Source of the DNA: Dugong dugon
Lineage: Eukaryota; Chordata; Mammalia; Sirenia; Dugongidae
Length of the DNA: 64,000 nucleotides
Direction: 5' to 3'
NCBI GenBank assembly: GCA_030035585.1
Contig: CM057460.1
Location: 222,849,711-222,913,710 of the forward strand
This document shows positions 10,530 through 20,984 of the stretch, piece after piece (position 1 is the first letter of the stretch; each line of letters begins with the position of its first letter). The position numbers and the translations under genes were made by a program. The notes under the pieces were generated by a model. That model ran no database searches. It had not been told where the DNA came from and saw nothing but the letters and a program-made list of their open reading frames with translations.

Positions 10530-10943
10530 ATAATATGCATGTGAAAGCTGGACAATGAAAAAGAAAAGTCAGAGAAGAATTAATGCATTTGAATTATAGT
10601 GGTGGCGAAGAATATTCAATATATCGCTGACTGCCAGAAGAACAAACAAATTAGTCTTTGAAGAAATATAACCAGAATGCTCCATAGTAGTCAGGATAGT
10701 GACTTTGTGTTGCTTACTTTGGACAAGTCATCAGGAAACATCAATCACTAGAAAAGAATATCATGGTTGGTAAATTAGAGGGTCAGGGAAAATGACGGAA
10801 ACCTGCAATGAGATGGACTGACACAATAGCCACAAAAATGGGCTCAAATGTACCAATGATCATGAAGATGGTATAGAACTGGGCTCTGTTATCACATAAG
10901 GTTGCCATGAGTCGGAGTTGACTCGATGGTAACTAACAACAAG
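10530..10943 (+). mobile_element. RTE LINE 3' end, third copy
   Basis: Begins tgcatgtgaaagctggacaa, continues with gccagaagaacaaacaaatt and ends gttgccatgagtcggagttg with a short A/C-rich tail (aactaacaacaaga). It is the third head-to-tail RTE terminus in this cluster. Confidence 0.88.
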
Positions 10944-11010
10944 AGATGAGCAATGGGCCAAGAAAGGGAGATGGGAAGGGACCTAAATAACCTCATCTAC
11001 TTTCAAATTT

Positions 11011-11180
11011 GGAAACCCTGATCGCGTAGTGCTTAAGAGCTATGGCTGCTAACCAAAAGGCTGGCAGTTCAAATCCACCAGGTGCTCCTTGGAAACTCTA
11101 CGGTGCAGTTCTACGCTGTCCTATGGGGTTGCTATGAATCGGAATCAACTTGATGGCCAACGGGTTTGGTTTGGTTTTGG
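11011..11180 (+). mobile_element. AfroSINE with 13-bp target-site duplication
   Basis: Full-length AfroSINE starting ggaaaccctgatcgcgtagt and ending ggtttggtttggttttgg. Flanks are tactttcaaattt (10998-11010) and tacttttaaattt (11181-11193), a 13-bp duplication with one difference. Confidence 0.95.
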
Positions 11181-11523
11181 TACTTTTAAATTTGGAGACT
11201 TTTAAAACACAGGGTGGAATTGTAGTTAAGCTACATAAAAAATTAAACTGGCTCCAAGACTAGGCTACAAAATTTTTACTACCAGTTCTAAAGGAAAATG
11301 TGTCCTGACATCCAAAACATTAAACTAAGATTGAACTATGGGCACATGATCCTTTGTAATATGGGAGATTGCTTATATCCCTACTCGTCACTTATCGACA
11401 ATCTCATATCTGACACTTTGCATTTACGGCAATAGTAAAAAAAAATCTACTATTTTGTGCATTAACGACATGCATCTGGCAGTAATGAACCCTGAGGTGC
11501 GAGGCAAGACTAACTAACACTGG

Positions 11524-11900
11524 TCGTGATGGTTAAGGTTATGTTGTCAACCTGGCTGGACCATGATTCTCAGTGGTTTGGCAGTTGTGTAATGATGTAA
11601 TTTGGTAGTTATGTAATAAGGTAATTTGGCAGTTATGTAATGATATAGTTATCCTCCATTTTGTGATCTGATACGGTCATTCTCCATTTTTGCATAACAA
11701 CCTGATCTTTGGAACCTAACCACGTTGGTAAGTGAGGAGTGGGTGTATAGTTCTAACCACAATGCTGGACAAGCAGGGAAATGGGTGTATTACAAAGCAA
11801 ATGGTGCCTGGTTTTAAAAAAAATCCACAGAATCTACACTTGACTGACTTCGGACTGTAAACACACACACAGTTCATCCACAATCCGTCCTCTCTGGATT
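11524..11900 (+). mobile_element. MLT2-like ERVL LTR fragment
   Basis: Starts like an MLT2-type LTR: tgatggttaaggttatgttg tcaacctggctggaccatga ttctcagtggtttggcag. The tract of repeated gttatgtaat units follows. The 3' limit is uncertain. Confidence 0.65.
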
Positions 11901-13329
11901 TAGCCCTAACTCCATTTGATTTTACTATTACATGATTACGGGACTTACGCTGGCTTGAGTTTAGGGCTCATCATCATCCCATTAGATAACATCCATAACA
12001 TCCAGAAATTATGTAAACCACCTCAGTTTTCAAAGCTATAGTTTATCTAATCCTTCAAGAGTAGCAATGTTTCTACTTTGTATTCATTTTCCTGACAGTT
12101 TCGGTCTCTCTAGAGGGTTTTTAGTTTAACGGTGGGCTCTTTGCCATATCCAGCTGGATCACTCTACTATAACACAATTCAGGCTCTTAATTTGCACCTT
12201 AGTTAGCAGAGTGGCCTCTGGACAGACTTCTGTTGTTGGTTTTGGCCACCCAGCATTCATTCCTCCTCCTCCTCGTAATAGCCCCTTGATTGTGCATCGG
12301 AAGAACAACCCTTGTCCCACTGAGTACAGTCTGATGTGCTTCTCTCCCCTAGCTCAGGGGCAGGCACACAACCAGAGTAAAGCCAATCAAACACCATCTC
12401 CATGGAACATGAGTCCTGCGAGGAAGAATGTGGAAGGCTGTAAAACAGTGGAGCTGATTTATCTTAGCGATGGCCTGAAAATGAAGCCCACCGGTGCCTG
12501 TTACATAGACTCCTGGAGTCACCCTGGTTTTTGTCCTCTCTGGCTCAATTCTTTAGCTTTCCCTTAGACCCTAAGTGCAATCCTTTATTATCTTTACAAT
12601 AAATTCCTTTTTCTATTCAAGCTGGCTAGCCAGTTTCTGTTCCTGGTTATCAAAAGATCCTACCTAATATTTTTCCAAGTGGTATTCATTCTTGCTGTTG
12701 TGCCTGCCAAGTCCACCCTTTACGCTGTTGCTAGACTGAGCTTCCTAAAACAAAGCTTGGATCATCCATCCAGCATACACATTCAATATTACTATATTCA
12801 TTCATCTCATTTATTGAGCTTCTATTATGTGCCTGAATGTATCTGAAATACACGGGTGCACAAAACAGGTAAGGTCTCCACTTTCTTGTGAGGGAAGTCA
12901 GATGATAAACAAGGGAACAAAGATAATTTCAGATTGTGCTAAGTGCTGTGATGGAAATAATTAGGGTGCTGTGGCTGGGTAGGGTAACTGGAGGTTTTGA
13001 GAGAATGGCCATAAAATGCCTTGATGTAACATTTTAACTGAGACCTAAATGAAAAGAGACAGCCTTGACCCCTGTTTAAAAAAAAAAAAAAAAAAAACAC
13101 TGATTCTCCATTAGGCCAAAATGCAAAAATTTAAAAATGTGGATACCAGGGACTCTCTAAATTTGGTTTCAAACTACTTTAAGATTTTTTTCCTTAGTTA
13201 TTATCCCCTTGTGATAATTTTTTGCTTCAGTTTCTTTGTCTCTGAGACACAGCCAGCACAACTTGCTTCTAGTCATTCTATTACCCAATCCGGAATGTCC
13301 TAGGTCTCATCTAACCCCCTTCCCAGACG
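11901..13329. other. ZBTB21 intron, unassigned
   Basis: Contains an A-run at 13078-13097 and an old-looking repeat tail near 12590-12660 (tttacaataaattccttttt, caagctggctagccagtttc), which suggests an ancient LTR or transposon I cannot name. No gene is supported; the 118-codon open frame at 12211-12567 shows no coding homology that I recognise. Confidence 0.4.
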
Positions 13330-14110
13330 CCACTCATCTGAACATTAATCATCTTTCAAAGCTCCTCCAGGGAGCCTTCCATGACTACTTCAGTTTACAA
13401 TGAGCAGGCCCCTCCTTTCAACTCCTGGATTACAAAGAGCCTACACCATTTACTCACTGACTTACACTGTCTGCTGTCTGTGTCTCTCCAACAAGACTGC
13501 GAGCTCCTTAAGATCTGAGAATCTACTATCTCTTGCCACTCTTCACAATGCCTAAGGTGGTATCTTGCACAACAAATATTTGTTAATTGCCTGTGCTGAC
13601 ACTCCACTTAAGATAGGAAGGAGCAGAAATCATGCCTTTTGTTTTCCTAAAGCAAGGCTGGTCACATCACTGCTCTGCTTTAAAATACTGTATTGATTTT
13701 TCTATTACTTCCGAGACGGAATCCAAACTGCACATACTGCATATATGGCTCTTCACGTCCTGGCTGCAATTCATCTTTCCACCCTTATCAGGCACTCCTA
13801 CCATCCACCCTACAAACTTGCATACCCAGTTTCCATCACTTGAAATATCTTTCTTCTCTCTTCTTTTCTTGGCCAACTTCTACTGAAAGGTCCAGCTCAA
13901 ATGTCACCTTCTCTACAAAGCTTTTGTAATCTGCCCCTGCCAGCAGCTCAGCCATTTAACCACCACAGTACTTCATCTTTCTGCAATAACAGCACAACTG
14001 TTTTGATTGATCTGCCTTCACATGTATCTTCTTCACCAGGCTCCTAGCAAGCAAAATGCCTGTTTTCTCATTTGTGTATCCTCAGTGCTTAGCACAAGGC
14101 CTGGCAAGCA
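13330..14110 (+). mobile_element. LINE2 3' region, old
   Basis: L2-like phrases in order: agctcctccagggagccttc, aagactgcgagctccttaag, then ggctcttcacgtcctggctg, tccagctcaaatgtcacctt ctctacaaagc and gcttagcacaaggcctggca. Probably two overlapping L2 fragments in one orientation. Confidence 0.75.
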
Positions 14111-15625
14111 TTTACAGAACAAGGGTATAAAGAGCAAACTTGAGATTCAAGACCCTGACCTGCTCATCTTTATTTCCCCAGGGTCTGTCACAGAGCACAG
14201 CACATGGCAGCTTTCTTTACCTTCCCCATGAAATCCTAAGGCTCTAATAACTACTTTATGATGACTCTCAAATCTGTATGTCATGACTTCTTGGCACTCC
14301 AGTCTCTCATATACCTAATGAAGAGTTCATCACAGTATATCCCAAGTACTTAAAAATCCACATGCCTAGTGTGGTACTTATAATCCACATCCTCACTCCC
14401 TACCCCTATATCTGCTTGCCCTCACACATTCTCTGTTTAGTTTGGTGGGCTGCTAACAACCTGGCCTCCTAAACCAGAAACCTCTTCCCTTCCCTTCATA
14501 TCCAATCACCATGAATTGTCAATCCTAGATCTTAAGCAGCTCTAGACTCTGTTCACCCCATCTCCATGGCTTCGGGGCCAACAAAAATTGTCCCTTCAAT
14601 TATCTCCTCTCAATAACTTAAAGTGTCTTCAGTTCTTTTTAATTTTTCCTGGTCAGTTTCCATGGGTAACATTCCCTATTACATAACACTTTAAGTTCCT
14701 TGACAGCAGGGGTTAGGTCTTTTCCAATGTTTATTTCCACAGAATGAAGCACGCTATATAGTCAGTGACTAGTGCTAAGAGAAATAAAACAAAAAATTAA
14801 CTTTTAAGGAAACAAATGCCTCAAACTTCTACTGTCTTTTTAATGTCAATACTTAGGGGCACTTAAATGTAAACTTAATGCCTATTTGTCCTTAAAGATG
14901 GACAATTTACTTCAAGTTATCAGTGGGAAAAATTTTCTAACAATATGTTTCAATGTGAAATCTTTCTAAAATGGGTTAACCCACTTTCGTGGCTTCTTAA
15001 ACCAGGTATGTAGAACATGATGCAAGCTCCTTACTGATGACTCCAGGTTATGATTCTGAACAGTCATTGGACTATGCTGTAATACACTGATGCCTCAGAT
15101 GCTAGAGGTCAACAGAGCTGTTAGCTCTTGTACTAAAAAACCCCAGGCTGCTATACTGTGCGTGGTCTGATTAATTTTACCCCTCATTTCCCAATGTCAG
15201 GCAATCCTCAAGGTGCACCTGTCTCCAAAACTACTCCCCCACCCCCGCCACCCCATGTGCGGTATATGCAGTATTCTCCAGAACCATACAGCCCCTAAGA
15301 TTTAAAGGTATGATGTTTTGTAGATGGGCTATTGAGCTTGTTCCAGATCAATGAAGTCTGGGTGATAGAAAACCCACTACAAGATCACGAGGAACTCCAG
15401 CACAAGTCTTTCAACGGGAGTCTCTGCAACAGGTGCGATGGGCTGGTCTTGACCCACTCCCTTTCCCCAAGGCTTCCAGCCCCAGATTCCTGACAGGGGT
15501 CTTCTCGGATGGGGAAAGCATTCACAGCTGAGCAGGAAAGCTTTTGGCCCGTGGAGGTTGCTGTGTTCTGTGGTAAGCGGTGACAATCAAACAAACAAGG
15601 TCTTCAAGGAATCCTGGATGGAAAT
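14111..15625. other. ZBTB21 intron, unassigned
   Basis: No repeat or exon that I can support. A C-rich tract (ctcccccacccccgccacccc) lies near 15235-15255. GC content rises toward the CpG island on the right. Confidence 0.45.
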
Positions 15626-16079
15626 GAACGTGCTTCGATGTCCACATGCCCGGCTGAAGGGGCCGGGAGAGAGGCGGACCAAGGGCGGGGAAAGGAAAGC
15701 CAACTCTGGGCAACTGGCTTGTGAAGCCGGCCCCGACCTCCCGCCGCCAGGTCTAGGGGGCCGAAGCGGGGAACGAGGTGGGCCGAAGAGGGGGACTGGG
15801 TCTGCCGAGGGGGTCGGGGACGGCGGCACAGGCGGCTGCAGGTGTGGGGTCCCCACTGCCGCCCGCGACCCGCGAGCCTCCTTGCACGCTGGCTCGCGCG
15901 CACCTCGGGGCCCGGGCCGATACTAGCGGACCTCTCCACCAGCCCGGATCGAGGGCACGCACCCTTCCCGAGACAGCATTTCAACCGCTCCACGCAAAAA
16001 GCGTGCACCTAGCCCAGGCGCGTCCGCTACCCCAGCGGCAACCTGTTCGGGGAGAGGAGCGGAACTCACTCAGGGAACA

Positions 16080-16204
16080 GAGCGTGCGCAGTAGCGTGGG
16101 CGAGGCCAAGTACGGGCAAGAAGCATGCGCAGTGTGAAAGCACAATCGACTACGTGGGAGCTCAGGGCATGCTCGGTGAGAGCCAAGGCCTGGCGCACGC
16201 GCAG
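16080..16204. promoter_or_regulatory. Cluster of NRF1-like GCGCAG motifs
   Basis: Three motifs of the NRF1 half-site type occur within 125 bp: gtgcgcag at 16084-16091, catgcgcag at 16124-16132 and gcgcacgcgcag at 16193-16204. A fourth gtgcgcag is at 16511-16518. These lie downstream of the presumed ZBTB21 start, inside the first intron, and would suit broad CpG-island promoter activity. Binding is inferred. Confidence 0.5.
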
Positions 16205-16358
16205 AAACGCCCAGAGACCGCAGCCCGTTGGTGGAGCGAAAAAGAGGAGAGAAATCACCTCAGAGTTACGTCAGGAAAGGCCGCGTTTTGCGGGGAATCT
16301 GTAGCCTACTACGGGGCCCCGCAGTTCTCACAGTGCGAGGGGCATGACAGTTACTCAC

Positions 16359-16455
16359 CGATCTCCAGCCCCGAGGCAGACGCAGGGCCCCCTTCCGCTC
16401 ACACTCGGCTCGCGCGCGCCGCAGCCGCCGCTGCCGCTGTGATTCCATCCATCTT
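16359..16455 (-). other. ZBTB21: Candidate ZBTB21 exon 1 (5' UTR), donor at 16358
   Basis: On the minus strand GGAGATCG is followed by gtgagtaa, a near-perfect donor with GT at 16358-16357. The exon lies downstream of the CRE and YY1-like motif, so transcription from about 16450-16530 would yield a short first exon. If transcription starts upstream of 16452 the exon carries two upstream ATGs: one opens a 17-codon ORF with seven alanines (16452-16399), the other (16448) stays open to the donor. The true start site cannot be fixed from sequence alone. Confidence 0.65.
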
Positions 16456-16620
16456 GAATTTGACGTCATCCCACACCAGGGATGAGGTCATCGCAGGCAG
16501 AGCTCGTCACGTGCGCAGCGCTGTGATTGGCTGCCGGGCGCCGCTGGGCGGGGACGCAGGCCTCGAGGGAGGTGCGAGTCGCCGGGGGTCTGGGCGGGGG
16601 CGGGGGCGGGGGCGGGCCCG
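16440..16620 (-). promoter_or_regulatory. ZBTB21: ZBTB21 core promoter region
   Basis: Within 180 bp are a perfect CRE (tgacgtca, 16461-16468), a YY1-like aagatgg on the minus strand (16449-16455), an E-box gtcacgtg (16506-16513), an inverted CCAAT box (attgg, 16526-16530) and a run of five G-tracts forming overlapping GC boxes (16592-16616). There is no TATA box. The arrangement fits a CpG-island promoter and could fire in both directions. Confidence 0.75.
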
Positions 16621-16775
16621 ACGGGCGTCGCGCTCCGGGCGGCACTAGGCGTCTCCGCGTCAGGCTCCTGCTCTGTGGGGAGGCGGGCGGTCCCGGGCCC
16701 TGTCCCCTGCAGAGGCCGAGCCGGCCTAACCGTCAGTGGGTGCCGGGGAAGGGTCACCGCCGGGAGCGCATCCTG
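16560..16775 (+). ncRNA. Possible first exon of divergent lncRNA (ZNF295-AS1 position), weak
   Basis: On the plus strand gcatcctg is followed by gtgaggag, a good donor with the exon ending at 16775. In human the lncRNA ZNF295-AS1 starts head-to-head with ZBTB21, so a transcript here would fit by position. Start and downstream exons are not visible. Offered as a positional candidate only. Confidence 0.25.
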
Positions 16776-16990
16776 GTGAGGAGGGACCCCGCCGCTGCGA
16801 GGAGCCAGACGCGCTTGCCCACAAGTCGAATCTGCCGCTTGGCGGAGGCCAAAGTGGCTCTGTGGTGATCGCCGCCGTCTGGTGGCTGCAGCACCGCCAC
16901 TCATAAGTTTACAAAGTCTTTGGGGTTGCGTGCACCTCGGCGGGCAGGCGTGGCAGGACCCCCGCAAGGATGATTCATGCTCCTGGAAGA

Positions 16991-17599
16991 GCAGGCGGAG
17001 GGCCTTGAGAAACACGACCTGGAAGTCAGGCGACCCTGAGCCCAGGTGGCCGTGCACTCTGCGGTTCTCCGACGACTTCTGTTCAGGGGTCTCTTTCAGC
17101 GCGGGGACTTCGAGGCCCTGAGGAAGTCTACCTGCGTGGGAAGGACGCAGGATCCGGAGTTTGCTGAGAACTGGTCTCGAGAATTTCCATTTCCTCCCTC
17201 CTTAAGTGAACTGATTGGTCACAAAGGACGGCCAGATAGTGAGTTGGAAGGAACAGGGCTTCCAGGTTCATTCTTCTTGAACAAATTTGGATGTTACTGC
17301 TCTGATTAACAACTCCATATGACGTCTACTTGTGAACTACGTTTTCACAGACACCTTTTAAAAATAGGTTTTGAGTTAAATGATCGGTGTGCAGTTAACT
17401 TATGTCCCATAATATCAATTCTCATTTGATACCTTTTAAACTTTTTGTTTAGTTTGGTTCTATGAATATTACAACTCCTCCTTTAATTAGAAAATTCAGT
17501 TTCTGTCAAAACCAGAAAATTTAATATAACAAATGCCAAATGGTAAACACCAAAACTAAAAAAAGGGGTTCTGTATCTTAGACAAGCCAGATAAAGCCA
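16991..17599. other. Region right of the CpG island, unassigned
   Basis: Falls from GC-rich to AT-rich by 17.3 kb. No repeat or gene that I can support. Confidence 0.5.
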
Positions 17600-17785
17600 A
17601 AACCAAACCCATTGTCTTGCTGTCCATTCCAGCTCATGGCGACCCCATGTGTTACTGAGTGGAACTGCTCCCTAGGGTTTTCTTGGCTTTTCTTAGGATT
17701 ACAGCCAAGAAAACCCCATGGAGCAGTTCTACTCTGTAACACATGGGGTCGCTATGAGTCGTAATGGCAACTAACAACAACGACA
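17600..17785. mobile_element. Two AfroSINE 3' parts, head-to-head hairpin
   Basis: A minus-strand AfroSINE 3' part (accaaacccattgtcttgct ... ccctagggttttcttggct) is followed after about 14 bp by a plus-strand part (agccaagaaaaccccatgga ... gctatgagtcgtaatggcaa ctaacaacaa). Arms 17639-17688 and 17703-17752 are nearly complementary and would form a roughly 50-bp stem. Confidence 0.88.
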
Positions 17786-18202
17786 ATCTTAACGGAAGCC
17801 AGGCCTTTTTTTGTGATACCACTTGGTGGGTTCCAGCCTTTAAGTGAGTCTAGCGAAAACCGTTTGCCCCACCTAGGGACCTGATAATTCTAGATCAGAC
17901 TAGTTTCTGAGTTTTAAATCAGCTTTGTTTAATACTTTCCAAATTGATAGAAGTTAAAAACTTTCATTCCAAAATTTATAGCTTTATTATCAATTGTTTT
18001 TGATTAATTTTAAGAGGATTCTTAATTTTAAATGAAGAAGCCTCACCCTCAAATGTTCTACAACTATTTAAAAGCTAAGAGTGTTTATGTTTTGAACTGA
18101 ACGATGGTAAAGCAGAAAGTGGCTTTGTGCTTAAAAGAAGGCATAAGGAAACTGTCAGCCTTTCAAAGGTTTTTGAGTATTAGGATCCCCTGTGATCCGG
18201 CT

Positions 18203-18390
18203 GGAGTTTCTGGGTGGTGCAAACAGTTAATGTGTTCAGCTGCTAACAGAAAGGTTGGGGGTTTGAGTCCACCCACAGGTGCCTTGGAAGAAAAGCCTGG
18301 TGATCTACTTCCAAGAAATCAGCCACTGAAACCCCTATGGAGCACAGTTGTACTCTGACACATGGGTTGCTGTGAGTCAGTTAGGCTGGG
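18203..18390 (+). mobile_element. AfroSINE, longer variant
   Basis: Starts ggagtttctgggtggtgcaa, has the tRNA head (cagctgctaacagaaaggtt) and an extra middle module (ggaagaaaagcctggtgatc tacttccaagaaatcagcca) missing from the short AfroSINEs. It ends ggttgctgtgagtcag without a good tail. Confidence 0.88.
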
Positions 18391-18499
18391 TGAGCACGTT
18401 GCTATCCGCATTCTACCGGCAAGAAAACTACTAAAGAGCTGTGTTGTAAAAGCCAGAGCTAGAAGCTAGGTTTTCTGATTCTGTATTTACTATTACCAG

Positions 18500-18700
18500 T
18501 ACCAGTTGCTGTCATTTCTGACTCATGGCAACCCCATGTGTGTCAGAGTAGAACTGTGCTGCATAGGTCTTTCAAGGCTGTGACCTTTCAGAAGTAGATT
18601 GCCAGGCCTTTCTGCCCAGGTGCCTCTGAGTGGACTTCAACCTCCAACCAATTGGTTATCAGCTGAGCGTGTGAACTGTTTGCACCACCCAGGGACTCCC
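18500..18700 (-). mobile_element. AfroSINE, longer variant, antisense
   Basis: Reverse-complement copy: ccagttgctgtcatttctga ctcatggcaaccccatgtgt, gaagtagattgccaggcctt, and the tRNA-head end tttgcaccacccagggactc. With the preceding plus copy it forms an inverted pair about 110 bp apart. Confidence 0.9.
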
Positions 18701-19189
18701 TGTTTGCCATAGCATATGCCCAAAGCAATCTCCCTCAATCCTGTATCCCTTTCTAGCTACCTCGCCTAATTTTTTCAAGCTTCCGCAAAAAGATACACAT
18801 GGCTTTTGTCTACTTTAAGCTCAGTGATTAGGCTTTTTGCCCTCACCATTTGACTGTAGTGAACTAACTGCCAAGCCCAGCAGAAATCTTTCCGTTCTTA
18901 TTTCATTTGACCTCTTTGGTTTGTGATACTCTACCAATTCCTTCTTGAAATTTGGTTGCTTCTGTGACCCTGGATTTTCTACCTCTTCCCTGACTGCTGA
19001 TTCTCAGCCTTTTGTCTTGACTCCTCTGCCGTTGCCGGTCCTCTCACTGTGGGATTTCTGCACGGTTCTGACCTTGACTCTCTTGTTTTGCTTGTTTCCC
19101 TCTCCCTGTAGAATCTCATCCATCCCTGGCACGTTAGCCCAGTGGCCTGAGCCAGAACCTGGGCGCTATCCTTAGCTCCTCCCTCATTG
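18701..19189. other. Intergenic, unassigned
   Basis: Pyrimidine-rich sequence. It may be a diverged continuation of the L2 to its right, but I cannot support a boundary. Confidence 0.4.
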
Positions 19190-20025
19190 CCATATTCAGG
19201 CTATCACCAAGTCCTGTGCATGCTGCCTCCTGAATGTTTAACTGCTAATGTAACCTCTTTCCACCCTCAACAGCTTCCTCACTGTTCTCCTGGCCTCCAG
19301 CTTTTCCCCTTTAATCCACCTGCCCACTGCGGTCATAGTGTCTTTTAAAAAAGCGAACTGTATCACGTCACTCCCATGCTGAACTTTTCAGTGGTCGACG
19401 TTGCTAGTAGGATAAAGTTCCAACTTGTTAATGTGCCCTACAAGAACCTAACAACGTGGGCAGCCTCTCACCCCATCTCTCCCCCAACCCCCATACAGAC
19501 ACACCCACCTTTTCTAAACAAGTCATGTTCTTTCTCTTGCTTGTGGGCCTTCAAGTGTGTCATCCCTTCTGTCTGAGCTATTCCTTCAGTATCATGTGTA
19601 TGTCCTGTTTCCACTCGATAATTTCATCTTGCTGGTCTAAGCTTGGGGCCCTGGTGGTGCAGCAGTTAAGAGCTTGGCTGCTAACCCAGGGTCTACTCTG
19701 TTCCATAGGGTTATTATGAGTCGGAATCAACTCAACGGCAACAGGTTGGGTTTTTGGTTTTGGTCTAAGCTCATGTGTTACTTCCTCCAGAATCCCCCTT
19801 CCTATCCCCTTCTCTCCTTACTCCCCTGTCACCTCCCACCCTTATTCTGGGTTTGATGCTCCACTTCTATGCTTTCATAACACCCTGTATAGCTTTTGTT
19901 AACACTGCTTGCATATATACTATTGCATTTGCCTGCTGGTACCCGCAACAGGCTTCTTACTCATCTCTGCCTCCTCAGTGCTTAGCACAGTGCCTGGCCT
20001 ATAGTAGGAGCTCAACGTATATATA
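19190..20025 (+). mobile_element. LINE2 3' region, interrupted by an AfroSINE
   Basis: L2 phrases: caccaagtcctgtgcatgct, tgttctcctggcctccag, tcccatgctgaacttttcag, aagttccaacttg, and the typical end agtgcttagcacagtgcctg gcctatagtaggagctcaa. The AfroSINE at 19644-19760 is inserted in it. Confidence 0.75.
19644..19760 (+). mobile_element. AfroSINE, internally deleted, 11-bp TSD
   Basis: Head (ggggccctggtggtgcagca) and tail (attatgagtcggaatcaact) are present, but about 50 bp between 'gctaacc' and 'tctactctg' are missing. The flanks tggtctaagct at 19633-19643 and 19761-19771 are a perfect duplication. Confidence 0.92.
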
Positions 20026-20035
20026 TATTTGAGTT

Positions 20036-20704
20036 TAACTTTAGATGAAGATTTACAGAACAAACCAGCTTCTCATTAAACACTTAGTACATATATTGTT
20101 TTATGGCACTGGTTAACAACCCTATGACATGTCAGTACTCTGCCTTCTTTACCTTGAGTTCCCTATTAACAGCTTTCCTGTCCCCTCCTGTCTTCTAGTC
20201 CTTGCACCTGGCCTGGTGTGCCCCTTTAGTCTCGTTTTGTCCTATGGGTCTGTCTAATCTTTGGCTAAAAGGTAAACGTCCGGAGTGACTTCATTACTGT
20301 GCTAAAAGGGTGTCTGGGGGCCATACTCTGGGGGTTTCTCCAGTTTCTGTCAGGCTAGTAAGTCTGATCTTTTTTTTTTTTTGAGTTAGAATTTTGTTCT
20401 GCATTTTTCTCCAGTTCTGTCCAGGACCCTGTATTGTGACCCCTGTTAGAGCAGTCGGTGGTGGTAGCCAGGCCCCATCTGGACTCAGTCTGGTGGAGGC
20501 CGTGGTAGTTGTGGTCCATTAGTCCTTTGGACTAATCTTTCCCTTATGTCTTTAGTTGTCTTCATTCTCCCTTGCTCCTGAAGGGGTGAGACCAGTGGAG
20601 TATCTTAAATGGCTGCTCACAGGCTTTTAAGACCTCAGATGCTACTCACCAAAGTAGGATATAGAACATTTTCTATATAAACTATGTTATGCCAATTGGG
20701 AGCT
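20036..20704 (-). mobile_element. L1 3' UTR, antisense
   Basis: Minus-strand copy of the L1 3' region: the end cttcatctaaagttaaactc is at the left edge on the minus strand, and taacaaccctatgacatgtc, gtctgggggccatactctgg, ctccagttctgtccaggac and acaggcttttaagacctcag follow on the plus strand. Related 3' ends are at 22455, 23410, 24835, 44496 and 51251. Confidence 0.75.
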
Positions 20705-20984
20705 CAGCATATCTTTACTGAGTGTTATCCATACACGGATGCATCCTAAACAGGCTCTCTAGCTCCACATGCATGTATATTTATTTATACAAAATTCACA
20801 TTCGTTATATAGCCAACTTCCTACTTAGCCATCATCTGCATAATCCACAATTATGCGCTCAACAAGCTTGTAGCTTGGCTGCCTGTCTGCTTTCTATCTT
20901 AGCTTAAACCTGTCTATCCCTGTCCTGCTTGATTAACGGTGCTGTCTTCTGCCCTGTTACAAGCCAGAAACTTGATGGTTATTT
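20705..20984. other. Intergenic, unassigned
   Basis: Short stretch between L1 and L2 pieces. It may be more of the same L1 but is not recognisable. Confidence 0.35.

Larger units (their letters stand above)
15626..16990. promoter_or_regulatory. CpG island over the ZBTB21 5' end
   Basis: Dense CpG over about 1.3 kb, in sharp contrast to the CpG-poor flanks, with gcgcgc runs and GC boxes. It contains the candidate ZBTB21 exon 1. The GC-rich long open frames on both strands here are chance frames of a CpG island and not coding regions. Confidence 0.9.

Noticed and set aside
15558..17057. Several 100-190 codon open frames on both strands
   Set aside because: They overlap each other in a CpG island where stop codons are rare. 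Composition is Arg/Pro/Gly/Ala-rich with no recognisable domain.
17639..17752. Hairpin as a microRNA precursor
   Set aside because: It is explained by two inverted SINE tails. Nothing in the sequence favours Drosha/Dicer processing over a simple inverted repeat.
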